From Sphingobacterium phlebotomi (GTDB taxonomy: Bacteria; Bacteroidota; Bacteroidia; Sphingobacteriales; Sphingobacteriaceae), in assembly GCF_008180195.1 (NCBI RefSeq), contig NZ_VTAV01000015.1, positions 60,702-124,701 on the forward strand: a stretch of DNA of 64,000 bases. The letters are read 5' to 3'. Below are positions 18,325-26,704 of the stretch, piece by piece. Each line of letters starts with the position of its first letter. The first letter of the stretch is position 1. The position numbers were made by a program, and so were the translations under genes. The notes under the pieces are model-generated. The model saw nothing but the letters and a program-made list of their open reading frames with translations, was not told the DNA's origin and did not search any database.

Positions 18325-19950
18325 ATGAAAATCAGATTAGAATTGTTTGCCATTGCTGCACAGGCGTTATTTATTTGCGGTACAAGCATCGCCCAAGATT
18401 ATACATCAAAAGTTCCTTATTTTAGGTTTGATGATGTTAAAGACGTCCAAGATAAGAAAATACAGAATAATCCACTGGTAAAGCGGTTTAATTTATCGAG
18501 AGATGTTCAGAAATCGAACTTATTAAGACCAACTTATCATTATATTAATCCAGAAGGACGCCTCAATGATCCTAACGGTTTATGTTATTGGAATGGGAAT
18601 TGGCATCTATTTTATCAGGCTTATCCGCCGGAAGATACAAGACAACATTGGGGACATGCGGTGAGTAAAGATTTGGTCCATTGGACTGATCTTCCTTATG
18701 CTATCTATCCAAATCCAGAAGAAAAGGTTTATTCGGGTGCTACGATGGTCGAAAAAGATCGTGTGATAGCGATGTATCATGGGACAAAGGTAGGTACCAT
18801 GGTGGCGATATCATCAGATCCCCTTCTTTTAAATTGGGACAAAACACCGGAAAGCCCAGTTATCAAAATGCCTAAGCCGGATGAAAAATTGCCGTATAAT
18901 GTTTTTGATCCCAATATATGGAAGGAAGGTGATTCTTACTATACTGTTTTGGCTGGCACTCGCCCAGAAGGTCCTGGTGGGAAAAATATCAGAGCAAACT
19001 TCTTGTTTAAGTCGAAAGATCTGGCGAGTTGGGAATATATGCATGAATTTATCGAAAATGATCTGTATTCTTTTGTAGGTGATGATGGCGCTTGTCCTTA
19101 TTTTTTACCAATAGGCAAAGAAGGAAAGTATATATTCTTACATTTTAGTCACATGACGGGTGGTAAATACCTGATCGGAGACTATGATACGCAAAGGCAC
19201 AAGTTTGTTGTTACGGATGGAGGACAGTTTAATCATGGTCCAGTTGGTTTTGGCGGAGTACACGCGCCTTCCGCATTTACAGATCAAAATGGGGATGTCG
19301 TGGTCATGTTCAATATGAATTCAGGTAAGAGAATACATGAGGGAAACTATACGGAGACGATGACGTTGCCGAGATTACTGTCTTTGGACGATCAAGGTCG
19401 ATTATCGCAGAGACCAGTAGCCGCTTTAGAAACTTTACGATACAATAAGTTTGAACGCAAAAATATTCTTTTGCCAAAGGAACAATTTGTACTAATTCCA
19501 GAAGCTGCAGGAAGTGCAAAAGAAATTGTAATGAAAGTTGATTTAAAGGGGGCATCCTATTTAGAGCTCAACGTATTATCTTCTCCCGATAAAAGCGAAT
19601 TTACACGAGTAATGTTCTATAAAAATGGCGGTGTACCAGAACGGGATATAAAAAATGGAAGGGGTAGATACAGTGCTATTGCAATTGATAATTCAAATGG
19701 TTCATTGGCCAACGACGTAACGCCGCGAGTAACCGAAACGGCTGATGTCTTTATCGGTAAAGAGGAGCTGGTTGAATTGAGGGTGTTTATTGACAAAAGC
19801 ATCGTTGAAGTATTTGTTAATGGACGACAATGTATTGCTGTAGGAACCTATCCGACGCTTAAAGAAAGCGACTTGTTTTCTGTCAAGGCTCACGGCAAGG
19901 ATGCGGAGATCGTTTCTTTCGAGTCATACAATATGAAGTCCATCTATTAG
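18325..19950 (+). CDS. GH32-like secreted protein with non-canonical catalytic motifs
   Basis: This 541-residue secreted protein has a GH32 five-bladed propeller followed by a beta-sandwich. A signal peptide (MKIRLELF to SIAQ) is present without a clear lipobox. The nucleophile motif is intact: RLNDPNG with Asp82, and WGHAVSKDLVHW follows. The two other GH32 motifs are altered: the RDP motif reads FDPN (Phe194-Asp195-Pro196), and the usual ECP reads ACP (Ala256 in DDGACPYF), so the canonical acid/base glutamate is absent at that place. The C-terminal sandwich has VELRVFIDKSIVEVFVNG, as in GH32. It stands between SusD and a canonical GH32 gene. It may belong to a divergent GH32-like subfamily with a shifted acid, or act as a binding protein. 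Activity on fructan is therefore less certain than for its neighbour. The start was set at 18325 because the signal peptide begins there. Confidence 0.85.
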   Translation: MKIRLELFAIAAQALFICGTSIAQDYTSKVPYFRFDDVKDVQDKKIQNNPLVKRFNLSRDVQKSNLLRPTYHYINPEGRLNDPNGLCYWNGNWHLFYQAYPPEDTRQHWGHAVSKDLVHWTDLPYAIYPNPEEKVYSGATMVEKDRVIAMYHGTKVGTMVAISSDPLLLNWDKTPESPVIKMPKPDEKLPYNVFDPNIWKEGDSYYTVLAGTRPEGPGGKNIRANFLFKSKDLASWEYMHEFIENDLYSFVGDDGACPYFLPIGKEGKYIFLHFSHMTGGKYLIGDYDTQRHKFVVTDGGQFNHGPVGFGGVHAPSAFTDQNGDVVVMFNMNSGKRIHEGNYTETMTLPRLLSLDDQGRLSQRPVAALETLRYNKFERKNILLPKEQFVLIPEAAGSAKEIVMKVDLKGASYLELNVLSSPDKSEFTRVMFYKNGGVPERDIKNGRGRYSAIAIDNSNGSLANDVTPRVTETADVFIGKEELVELRVFIDKSIVEVFVNGRQCIAVGTYPTLKESDLFSVKAHGKDAEIVSFESYNMKSIY

Positions 19951-20020
19951 GCTTTCAAATTATACTCTATAACACAGGATAATAAAAGACCTTTATAAAC
20001 AAATTATTAAAGGAATAACG

Positions 20021-21544
20021 ATGACGAATGAATTAACAATTGGCTTACTAGCCCTTGCTTTAGTTGGATGCGGACCACAACACCCCTCCACGGAGCAAAA
20101 CCAACAGATCGATAGTTTGGAAGATTATCGCCCGGCTTATCACTTTTCGCCAAAAAATGGCTGGATGAACGATCCCAACGGTCTTGTTTATCTGAATGGA
20201 ACATATCATTTATTTTTCCAACATAATCCGGATGATACAAAATGGGGGCCGATGCACTGGGGACATGCTACGAGTACGGATTTACTACACTGGGAGGAAC
20301 AGGAGATTGCACTTTTCCCCGATAGCTTGGGCACCATCTTCTCCGGAAGTGCGGTTATCGACAAAGATAATACAGCAGGTTTCGGCGCCAATGCGCTCGT
20401 GGCTATTTATACTAACCATAGCCATGAAATTGAAGATCAGAAAACCGGATTGCACCAAACACAAAGTATCGCTTATAGTCTAGATCAAGGCAAAACATGG
20501 ACGAAGTATGACGGTAATCCGGTATTACCTAATCCGGGTATTTGGGATTTCCGCGATCCTAAGGTGATGTGGCATACCGAAACAAAGCAATGGATCATGA
20601 CACTTGCTACAAAGCAGTCCATTACCTTTTACGGTTCCAAAAATCTAATAGAGTGGGAAAGATTAAGCGAGTTTGGCGAGGGGATAGGTGCACATGGAGG
20701 CGTATGGGAATGTCCGGATTTATTGCCGTTCTCTACAGCCGAAGGGGAGAAATGGGTGTTGTTGGTCAGTATCAATCCCGGTGGACCGAACACTGGCTCG
20801 GCTACACAATACTTTGTTGGAGACTTCGACGGTAAAACCTTTACAACTACACAGAACGATATCCGTTGGATGGATTATGGCCCGGACAACTACGCGGGTG
20901 TTACGTTTTCGAATACCGGCGACCGAAAGCTGTTGATCGGTTGGATGAGCAACTGGGAATATGCAAACGATGTTCCGGCATCCACTTGGCGAAGCGGAAA
21001 TACGATTGTGCGGGAATTAGGATTGGCAAAAGAAGGTGATAAATGGTTACTAACATCTACACCTGCGCCGGAAATTGATAAAGTAAGCGAAATAACAACC
21101 AAATCCAAGTCAGTAGAATTAGCCAATGAAGCCGATCTAAGTGACGCTATCGCTTCACTCCAAAATACCTTTGACGCATCGTTTACGTTGAAGAAAGCTA
21201 CCGGCTTCCAAGTAACGTTATCAAATGAAGAGGGGGAGACGTTAGTATTCGGCTATGATGCGGCAAAACAACAGTATTTCATTGATCGTTCGAAAGCGGG
21301 TGACGCGAATTTCAGCGATAAATTTATCCATCGTCCGGTTGCCCCACGTTTGATTCAGGGAGATGGTTTAGATATTCGTTTCTTGTTGGATCGCAATTCC
21401 ATCGAATTATTTGCTGACGGAGGAAAAAGCAATATGAGCGCTTTATTCTTTACGAAGAAACCGTTCACGAAATTGCAAATAGCAGCGGACGAAGCGAACA
21501 CACTGGATGCTTTTAAAGTGAAGGCTTTATATATTGGTTTTTAA
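20021..21544 (+). CDS. GH32 fructan hydrolase lipoprotein (levanase/inulinase type)
   Basis: This 507-residue hydrolase should cleave beta-fructosidic bonds in levan or inulin at the cell surface or in the periplasm. The lipobox LVGC places the lipid-anchored Cys at 17. All three catalytic motifs of GH32 are present: WMNDPNG (nucleophile Asp51), FRDP (transition-state stabiliser Asp179) and WECPD (acid/base Glu230). The sandwich domain carries IRFLLDRNSIELFADGG near the C-terminus. An AAAGGA ribosome-binding-like stretch lies about 10 bases before the ATG. It is the last gene of the fructan operon and is followed by a strong hairpin terminator. Whether it is endo- or exo-acting, and levan- or inulin-specific, cannot be told by eye. 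Confidence 0.95.
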   Translation: MTNELTIGLLALALVGCGPQHPSTEQNQQIDSLEDYRPAYHFSPKNGWMNDPNGLVYLNGTYHLFFQHNPDDTKWGPMHWGHATSTDLLHWEEQEIALFPDSLGTIFSGSAVIDKDNTAGFGANALVAIYTNHSHEIEDQKTGLHQTQSIAYSLDQGKTWTKYDGNPVLPNPGIWDFRDPKVMWHTETKQWIMTLATKQSITFYGSKNLIEWERLSEFGEGIGAHGGVWECPDLLPFSTAEGEKWVLLVSINPGGPNTGSATQYFVGDFDGKTFTTTQNDIRWMDYGPDNYAGVTFSNTGDRKLLIGWMSNWEYANDVPASTWRSGNTIVRELGLAKEGDKWLLTSTPAPEIDKVSEITTKSKSVELANEADLSDAIASLQNTFDASFTLKKATGFQVTLSNEEGETLVFGYDAAKQQYFIDRSKAGDANFSDKFIHRPVAPRLIQGDGLDIRFLLDRNSIELFADGGKSNMSALFFTKKPFTKLQIAADEANTLDAFKVKALYIGF

Positions 21545-21572
21545 ACATACTAAAAAAATACGGTAAACTAAA

Positions 21573-21602
21573 TATCCGACCTGCACGTGAGCAGGTCGGA
21601 TA
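21573..21602. terminator. Terminator closing the fructan operon, shared with the convergent fibronectin-type gene
   Basis: Perfect 12-bp inverted repeat (TATCCGACCTGC and its complement) with a 6-base loop, flanked by A-rich sequence on the left and AAATAAAAT on the right. It lies between two convergent stop codons at 21544 and 21610, so it can serve both strands. Confidence 0.85.
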
Positions 21603-21609
21603 AATAAAA

Positions 21610-22227
21610 TCATACCACGACACAGCGCACGGTGTCGCTGTAATTGGGTGTTGGAATGGTGCCAAGATAGGTTACCCGGAATTCGTATTCCTGTAGGTAA
21701 TCTAAATCTGAAATGCCCAATTTGGATTTTGTACTAAGTACCGTTGTCCATTCGTTCATACTACCGGCCTTGCGGTATTCAAACTGATAGAACCTTGCCT
21801 GGCGCCATGGGTTGACGCGCAACTGTACCGTGTTAGTTCCCGGATGGGTAACTACAGCACGTAGGTCGTTGGCCTTGGGTGAAATTCCTGCGCTAGGCGC
21901 ATTGTTTTTGCCTGGTACGAACCCCGCCGCCAACACGATGTTGGGGTCGCCTTTAGCAACAGACTCTACATGCAACGACAGGTCATAGAGCAGTTGTCTG
22001 ACCAAAACTGCCTGCTGGTTTTTGATGACCACCTGCCGCATGTCTCTAAACGCTGCTTCGGATAAAGAATCCGTGTAATCCGCTAACGCAGTTTCCAATA
22101 GTGTTACTTTCTCCGTGGCCTCCGGAAACAGATCTGCATTCTCCTTTGATTTTTTGACCACGTTCGAGGCGTATTGAACCAACCTTGATTCCGTACGCGT
22201 TTTTGATGTTAGTACTGGCTTTGCCAT
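21610..22227 (-). CDS. Fibronectin type III-like domain protein of unknown function
   Basis: This 205-residue protein has no signal peptide. The N-terminal half (about 1-100) looks helical, and the C-terminal part (about 118-205) has the spacing of a fibronectin type III domain: NTVQLRVNPWRQARFYQFEYRKAG, then LGISDLDYLQEYEFRVTYLG and YSDTVRCVVV. Proteins of this length and layout occur in Bacteroidota without an assigned role. It is convergent with the fructan operon and upstream of a decayed-looking patch with a long hairpin and a broken AraC gene on the same strand. No function is proposed. Confidence 0.75.
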   Translation of the reverse strand: MAKPVLTSKTRTESRLVQYASNVVKKSKENADLFPEATEKVTLLETALADYTDSLSEAAFRDMRQVVIKNQQAVLVRQLLYDLSLHVESVAKGDPNIVLAAGFVPGKNNAPSAGISPKANDLRAVVTHPGTNTVQLRVNPWRQARFYQFEYRKAGSMNEWTTVLSTKSKLGISDLDYLQEYEFRVTYLGTIPTPNYSDTVRCVVV

Positions 22228-22298
22228 AATGATAAAATTTAAATTGTTTATAAAAAATTAATTAACGCCTCAAATATAGGGAGAGGTGTTTCGTAGGA

Positions 22299-22360
22299 GG
22301 GGGGCTATTTGGGTCAACTTTTCCGCCAACACCGGATAGTTGTGACCCGATTAGCCCCCC
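22299..22360. repeat. Long GC-rich imperfect inverted repeat (hairpin)
   Basis: The outer arms are a perfect 9-bp match (GGGGGGCTA at 22299-22307 and its complement at 22352-22360). After one T-T mismatch come an A-T pair and a G-T pair, then a further 6 bp (GGGTCA at 22311-22316, TGACCC at 22343-22348), leaving a 26-base loop. On the plus strand it is followed by a T-rich run; on the minus strand it is not. No plus-strand gene lies between it and the terminator at 21.6 kb, so a simple terminator role is not obvious. Confidence 0.7.
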
Positions 22361-22376
22361 TGTCTTTATTTTTGTT

Positions 22377-22715
22377 TCAAAAACGGCGTTTTCGATAAAT
22401 AAAAGCATATTTTATGGTGAGCGTTGACTTACTGTTGTACATCAACAATGCCCCATTGTGCTTCAACAATAAGTCATGTGTGTTCACCGATAAGCTAAAG
22501 GTGATGTATTTTTGCCCGTTGGTATAGTACAGCGGACTACGGGAAATGACAGCTAGACTAAAGTATACGTGCACCAGGTCATCACTCATGTAAGCGGTGT
22601 CATTGGTGATGTCCATAGCCTTGTTGGTGTGTATCGTTACGGGGTTGTTCTATTCATATGGCACAATGGTATAGCGCAATGCGTCAAAAGCGGTTTGCGT
22701 TGAGCCATTGATCAT
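22377..22715 (-). pseudogene. Small reading frame with an internal stop, unrecognised
   Basis: From an ATG at 22715 one frame reads 21 codons (MINGSTQTAFDALRYTIVPYE), meets TAG at 22650-22652, and continues in the same frame for about 91 codons to the stop at 22377 (NNPVTIHTNKAMDITNDT onward, with SRSPLYYTNGQKYITFSL). The downstream part alone could start at an ATG at 22616. I do not recognise it. It could be a gene with a nonsense mutation, a short real gene starting at 22616, or chance. The position between a fibronectin-type gene and a frameshifted AraC gene on the same strand favours decay, but the evidence is weak. Confidence 0.3.
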
Positions 22716-22769
22716 GACCGATCAGATAGGACACATGTAAGCAGAGAGAATAGTCAGTACCAGCGTCGA

Positions 22770-23779
22770 TTAAAACAATCGCTTCAACCGCATGCTATCC
22801 CGATATTGCAGGGGACTTAGCATAAAGCGTTTGGTAAAAAGACGTTTGAAATTTTTGGGGCAGGCAAAATTTAAAGAAGATGCTATTGTTGCTATTGGTT
22901 TATTTGAGTCTCGGATACATGCTCTTGCTTCCTGGAGCCTAAATTCCATTATCTGTTCGGTTACCTTAAAAGGTTTGTCTTGGAAAGCTCTTTTTAATGT
23001 ACTTTCACTTACATGCAGTGCGCTAGCAATGGTTTCGATATTGGTTTGGTCATCATAGAAGTTGTCCCGGATATATGCCACGGCTTTATAATACAGCTCG
23101 ATTTCGTGATCTGTCCCGTCAACAGCAGGTGGTTCCATTTCTTGGAATACATGCCGGAAGAATCGGATGTTCCAATTGGCCAATTGGTAATACGTACTAA
23201 ATGGTCGAAATTCCATCTGTTGAAGTCCGTCCAGTATACGTTTTAGCTTCGCATGGAGACTTATCGTTCGATGATGCGATGCGAGATATCGTCTTCGGCT
23301 GTTGTAGCAAATAGCGGCTTTAGCTGTGCATATTCCGCTGTCAACTCTTGAAGCATATCGCCATCAATTCCTAACAGCAAAAACCAGGAACTGTTGGTAC
23401 TTAAAGAAATCAAATGATCATCGATCATTGTTTGATAGCAGAGTAGCATATCGGTAGGTACCCGGTACAGACTGTCCAATGTCAGCGAAATTCCTGTTCG
23501 CATATTGATAAGAAGCCAGAGATAGCGACCCGGAGCAGTAACCTGCATGGATAAGTCGGCAGACAGCTTCGTATCTTTGAATTCAAACCAACAGAAATCT
23601 TTCCCGTTGAAATAGCGATAAGATAAATTCGTTTCTAACGAGGGGGTAAGAGTCGTGTGATGTACAGTAGAAGCATTATTCAATACAGGTTCTGGAAGAA
23701 AGGCTAAATAGCCGTCAAAGTGCTGGCTATTATATATAACGCGATCATCTGAAAATTGTACAAAACTGGCTTTAAACAT
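22770..23779 (-). pseudogene. AraC-family transcriptional regulator interrupted by a frameshift
   Basis: Two consecutive frames on the minus strand together make one AraC-type regulator of about 335 residues. The first (23779 to 23261) encodes a 172-residue N-terminal sensor part starting MFKASFVQFSDDR and ending DISHRIIER then a stop. Reading on in the next frame across 23258-23270 gives TISLHAKLKRILDGLQQ joined without a gap to MEFRPFSTYYQLANW and then the C-terminal AraC helix-turn-helix pair (HVSESTLKRAFQDKPF, NFACPKNFKRLFTKRF, SPLQYRD). One missing base at about 23265-23270 explains the break. It could be a true mutation or an assembly or sequencing error. No target gene is evident. Confidence 0.8.
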
Positions 23780-24048
23780 GCTTATTATATCGGTTTACCT
23801 CTAAGATAATAAAAATGGTGCAAATTTGTACTTTTTCATGTATATAGTTTGTAGATACATTAAATTGTCTAACGTTAAAAACGGCATCAGAAAAATAAAG
23901 TATATTTCCTCCATAAAATAGCCCTTGATGGCAGAGGAGAGCGAAATCAATTCATTTTATATTATGCGCAAATAAATTGCATATAAAAATGTATTTATTT
24001 AGGTTTAGCTTCGTTTTTTATAACAAGAAATGATCAACACAAGGTAGT

Positions 24049-25236
24049 ATGAGCGAATTTGACAAAGATGCATTTATTAAAGTGCTATTTAACAGGAATG
24101 AAGACACACTCATTGATTATTTAAAAACACCACATGGTAAACTGCCCGAAAGCGAGGTAAACCGGCTCTTTCAAACCATGTTACAGAACAGATTCTGGGA
24201 AGCATTAGCTTATGGTGTGGATAGCAATTTGGTGGAAACCGATTTATTTGAATACGAGTCCATTAGCCGAACACCCTTAGAATACCTCTTAAAGCCCTAC
24301 CTTTCCAAGGAAGAAGATTGGGAGATATATCTTCCTATATTTAATCGTTTTCTGGCTAATGTAGACGATATCAATGAAGAAATAGAGGGGCACAACCTGC
24401 TCTCGTATGCTATCGACAATAAATCATCCATACACATTTTGAAAGCCCTTGTCGATGCCGGTATTCGCATGGATTACCAGGATAGGTATGGGTTAACGTA
24501 TTTACATCAATTTTGTAAACAATTGCGTATGCCGCCGCCACATACGGAAGAAATTGTACAACTTTTATTAGATGCTGGTGTGGATATAAATGCGCAGACC
24601 ATAACACAAGAAACGGCTTTGTTTACGGCAATAGAAACGGGAAATTTGCCCACCATTAAGATCTTGTTGGAAGCGGGTGCTGACGTAAACCAGGTCAATG
24701 CAAATGGATATAGTTTATTCTATATAGCAGCCGCACATCGACAGGACGTCAATTTACTAAAACTACTATTAGATTATGGTTTGCCGGATTTCAGTCAGTT
24801 GAACAAAGAGAAAGAAAACTTGCTGAACGGCTTTTTACGTTACCTACAGGGAGGAGAATCGGGGCTGGCGATACTACGCTTGTTGATGGACAATGGGGCG
24901 GTGCTTACGGATACTTCTGAATATTATCATCGTCCGAAAGCAGGTATCGACTGGGTAGCGGAAAAGCCTTCCGAAGTACTTGCATTTTTACTGGAACATC
25001 ATTATATCGATGTAAACGGACAGGACGATGAGGGTAATACCATATTGATGAAAGTGTGTGCGCAGGATTCAAATCACGAAGAAACCAAAGCAAAACAAAC
25101 CTATCGGAAAGTCAAGATGCTATTAAAACATGGAGCAGATCCAACGATCGAAAATACGCAGGATAAAAAAGCCCTAGATTATGCTATGGAGGACCAATTG
25201 CAAACAAAAGTAGTCGAATTATTAGTTGGTAAGTAA
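24049..25236 (+). CDS. Ankyrin-repeat protein
   Basis: This 395-residue protein has no signal peptide and is probably cytoplasmic. After an N-terminal non-repeat region (about 1-105) come roughly six ankyrin repeats, the clearest being GLTYLHQFCKQ with IVQLLLDAGVDINAQT, ETALFTAIETGNLPTIKILLEAGADVNQVN, and GNTILMKVCAQ with KMLLKHGADPTIEN. Ankyrin repeats bind other proteins; no catalytic domain is visible. The next gene encodes a second ankyrin protein starting 10 bases after this stop, so the two are likely translated together and may form a complex. The 269 bases upstream hold no exact TAnnTTTG element. Confidence 0.88.
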   Translation: MSEFDKDAFIKVLFNRNEDTLIDYLKTPHGKLPESEVNRLFQTMLQNRFWEALAYGVDSNLVETDLFEYESISRTPLEYLLKPYLSKEEDWEIYLPIFNRFLANVDDINEEIEGHNLLSYAIDNKSSIHILKALVDAGIRMDYQDRYGLTYLHQFCKQLRMPPPHTEEIVQLLLDAGVDINAQTITQETALFTAIETGNLPTIKILLEAGADVNQVNANGYSLFYIAAAHRQDVNLLKLLLDYGLPDFSQLNKEKENLLNGFLRYLQGGESGLAILRLLMDNGAVLTDTSEYYHRPKAGIDWVAEKPSEVLAFLLEHHYIDVNGQDDEGNTILMKVCAQDSNHEETKAKQTYRKVKMLLKHGADPTIENTQDKKALDYAMEDQLQTKVVELLVGK

Positions 25237-25246
25237 AAAAATAAAT

Positions 25247-26593
25247 ATGTCGCAATCATTTATGGTAGCCTGCGAAGGTGGAAAAAGAAAAATAGCGGAA
25301 ATACTATTGGAAAAACAACAAGTGGATGTAAAATACACCGATGAACGAGGGCGTACTGCGTTGCATTATGCCGCATATCAGGGTTATACCGATATTGTAA
25401 AGCAGCTCCTCGGGGCGGGCGCAGATATTAATTACGAAGATCATCATGGTGAAACACCGTTATTTTTTGCAGTAATAAATAAACAAAAGCAAACAATATT
25501 CCACTTACTGAACAATGACGCCAATCCACAGATCAACGATTTTCAAGGAAATAGTCTGTTGCATGTCCTAGCAAAAACCGGACAGCAGGATGTTGCCGAA
25601 AAATTGATAGGGTTGGGGTTGGATGTAAATGCCTTGAACAAAGACGGTATCCCGCCGCTATTAATAGCGACGCGTAATAAATTCCTACCTATCGTAAAGT
25701 TGCTGACGCAGAACCGGGCAGATGTCGATTTTACGGACAAAATGGGAAATAGTGCTTTGCGTATTGCCGTTGAAAACAATGTGATTCCCATTGTGAATCT
25801 GTTACTGGACAATGGAGCTTCGGTGAATCTTTCGAATGACTCGAACGAAAGTCCGTTGTTAATAGCTGTCCGTTTAGGAAACCGTATTGTTGCGGAGAAA
25901 TTAATCGAACAAGGTGCAGATATTTTTGCAGAGACCAGGGAGGGGATTTCTCCTGTTTGGTATGCAGTAGGTGCCAATCAAAAAGAATTAGTACATGTTT
26001 TTCTACAAAAGGGATTATCTGCAGACTATGCCCGGAGCGTAGATGCGTGGGATGGAAAAGATGGAAGCTATATGGAAAAACTGATTTCCAATACAGGTGG
26101 TCGCACATTCGTTCTAGGCTTTGAATCTCATTATGCGGGAGAAACCTTATTACAAACAGCTACGAAATTCGGTTATCTATCGATGGTAAAATTACTATTG
26201 GAAAATGGTGCGAACATCGATAAACAGGATGCCTCGGGCAATACGGCACTACATTATGGTGCGGCGTACGGTAAAAAAGATATTGTGCGCTATCTGCTAA
26301 GCCACGGTGCAACAACAGATATAGCCAATTGCCTGGAGCAGAAACCCATCGACTATTCGAATATGAAGGGACTTAATGAGATAACCGCATTATTGATTGA
26401 TTTCGGAGCCAAAACCAATACCATTGAGGATGGACCAATTCAAGAAAAGAAACCAGAACAGCCTGTGCAAACAGGAACATTGGACATGGAACAAAAGAAA
26501 AAAGCATTATTTGATTTGAAAGAGCTATTAGATGCCGGTATTCTCTCTGACGAGGAGTTTCAACAACAGAAGCAGAAGATTTTAGAAAATTAA
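25247..26593 (+). CDS. Ankyrin-repeat protein with C-terminal SHOCT module
   Basis: This 448-residue, probably cytoplasmic protein has about eleven ankyrin repeats spanning most of its length (for example GRTALHYAAYQGYTDIVKQLLGAGADINYED and GNTALHYGAAYGKKDIVRYLLSHGATTDIAN). A Pro/Glu/Gln-rich linker (about 395-412) leads to a short helical SHOCT module at the end (KKALFDLKELLDAGILSDEEFQQQKQKIL), a motif often found at protein termini that mediates oligomerisation. The ATG at 25247 is used; an in-frame TTG at 25226 would overlap the upstream gene. It is paired with the preceding ankyrin gene. No partner or function is known from the sequence. Confidence 0.88.
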   Translation: MSQSFMVACEGGKRKIAEILLEKQQVDVKYTDERGRTALHYAAYQGYTDIVKQLLGAGADINYEDHHGETPLFFAVINKQKQTIFHLLNNDANPQINDFQGNSLLHVLAKTGQQDVAEKLIGLGLDVNALNKDGIPPLLIATRNKFLPIVKLLTQNRADVDFTDKMGNSALRIAVENNVIPIVNLLLDNGASVNLSNDSNESPLLIAVRLGNRIVAEKLIEQGADIFAETREGISPVWYAVGANQKELVHVFLQKGLSADYARSVDAWDGKDGSYMEKLISNTGGRTFVLGFESHYAGETLLQTATKFGYLSMVKLLLENGANIDKQDASGNTALHYGAAYGKKDIVRYLLSHGATTDIANCLEQKPIDYSNMKGLNEITALLIDFGAKTNTIEDGPIQEKKPEQPVQTGTLDMEQKKKALFDLKELLDAGILSDEEFQQQKQKILEN

Positions 26594-26626
26594 TATTTAC
26601 CTAATATTCGACAAAAGATAAAATTG

Positions 26627-26634
26627 TAATTTTG
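26627..26634 (+). promoter_or_regulatory. -7 element upstream of the second ECF sigma gene
   Basis: TAATTTTG fits TAnnTTTG and lies 70 bases before the sigma-factor start. No matching -33 TTG is visible. It is the best housekeeping promoter candidate for the sigma/FecR pair. Confidence 0.35.
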
Positions 26635-26704
26635 GCTTGTGATTATTTTTTTGATATGGATAAACTTTTCCTAACTTTAACAAAACTGATCAAAAGCCTT
26701 TGTC

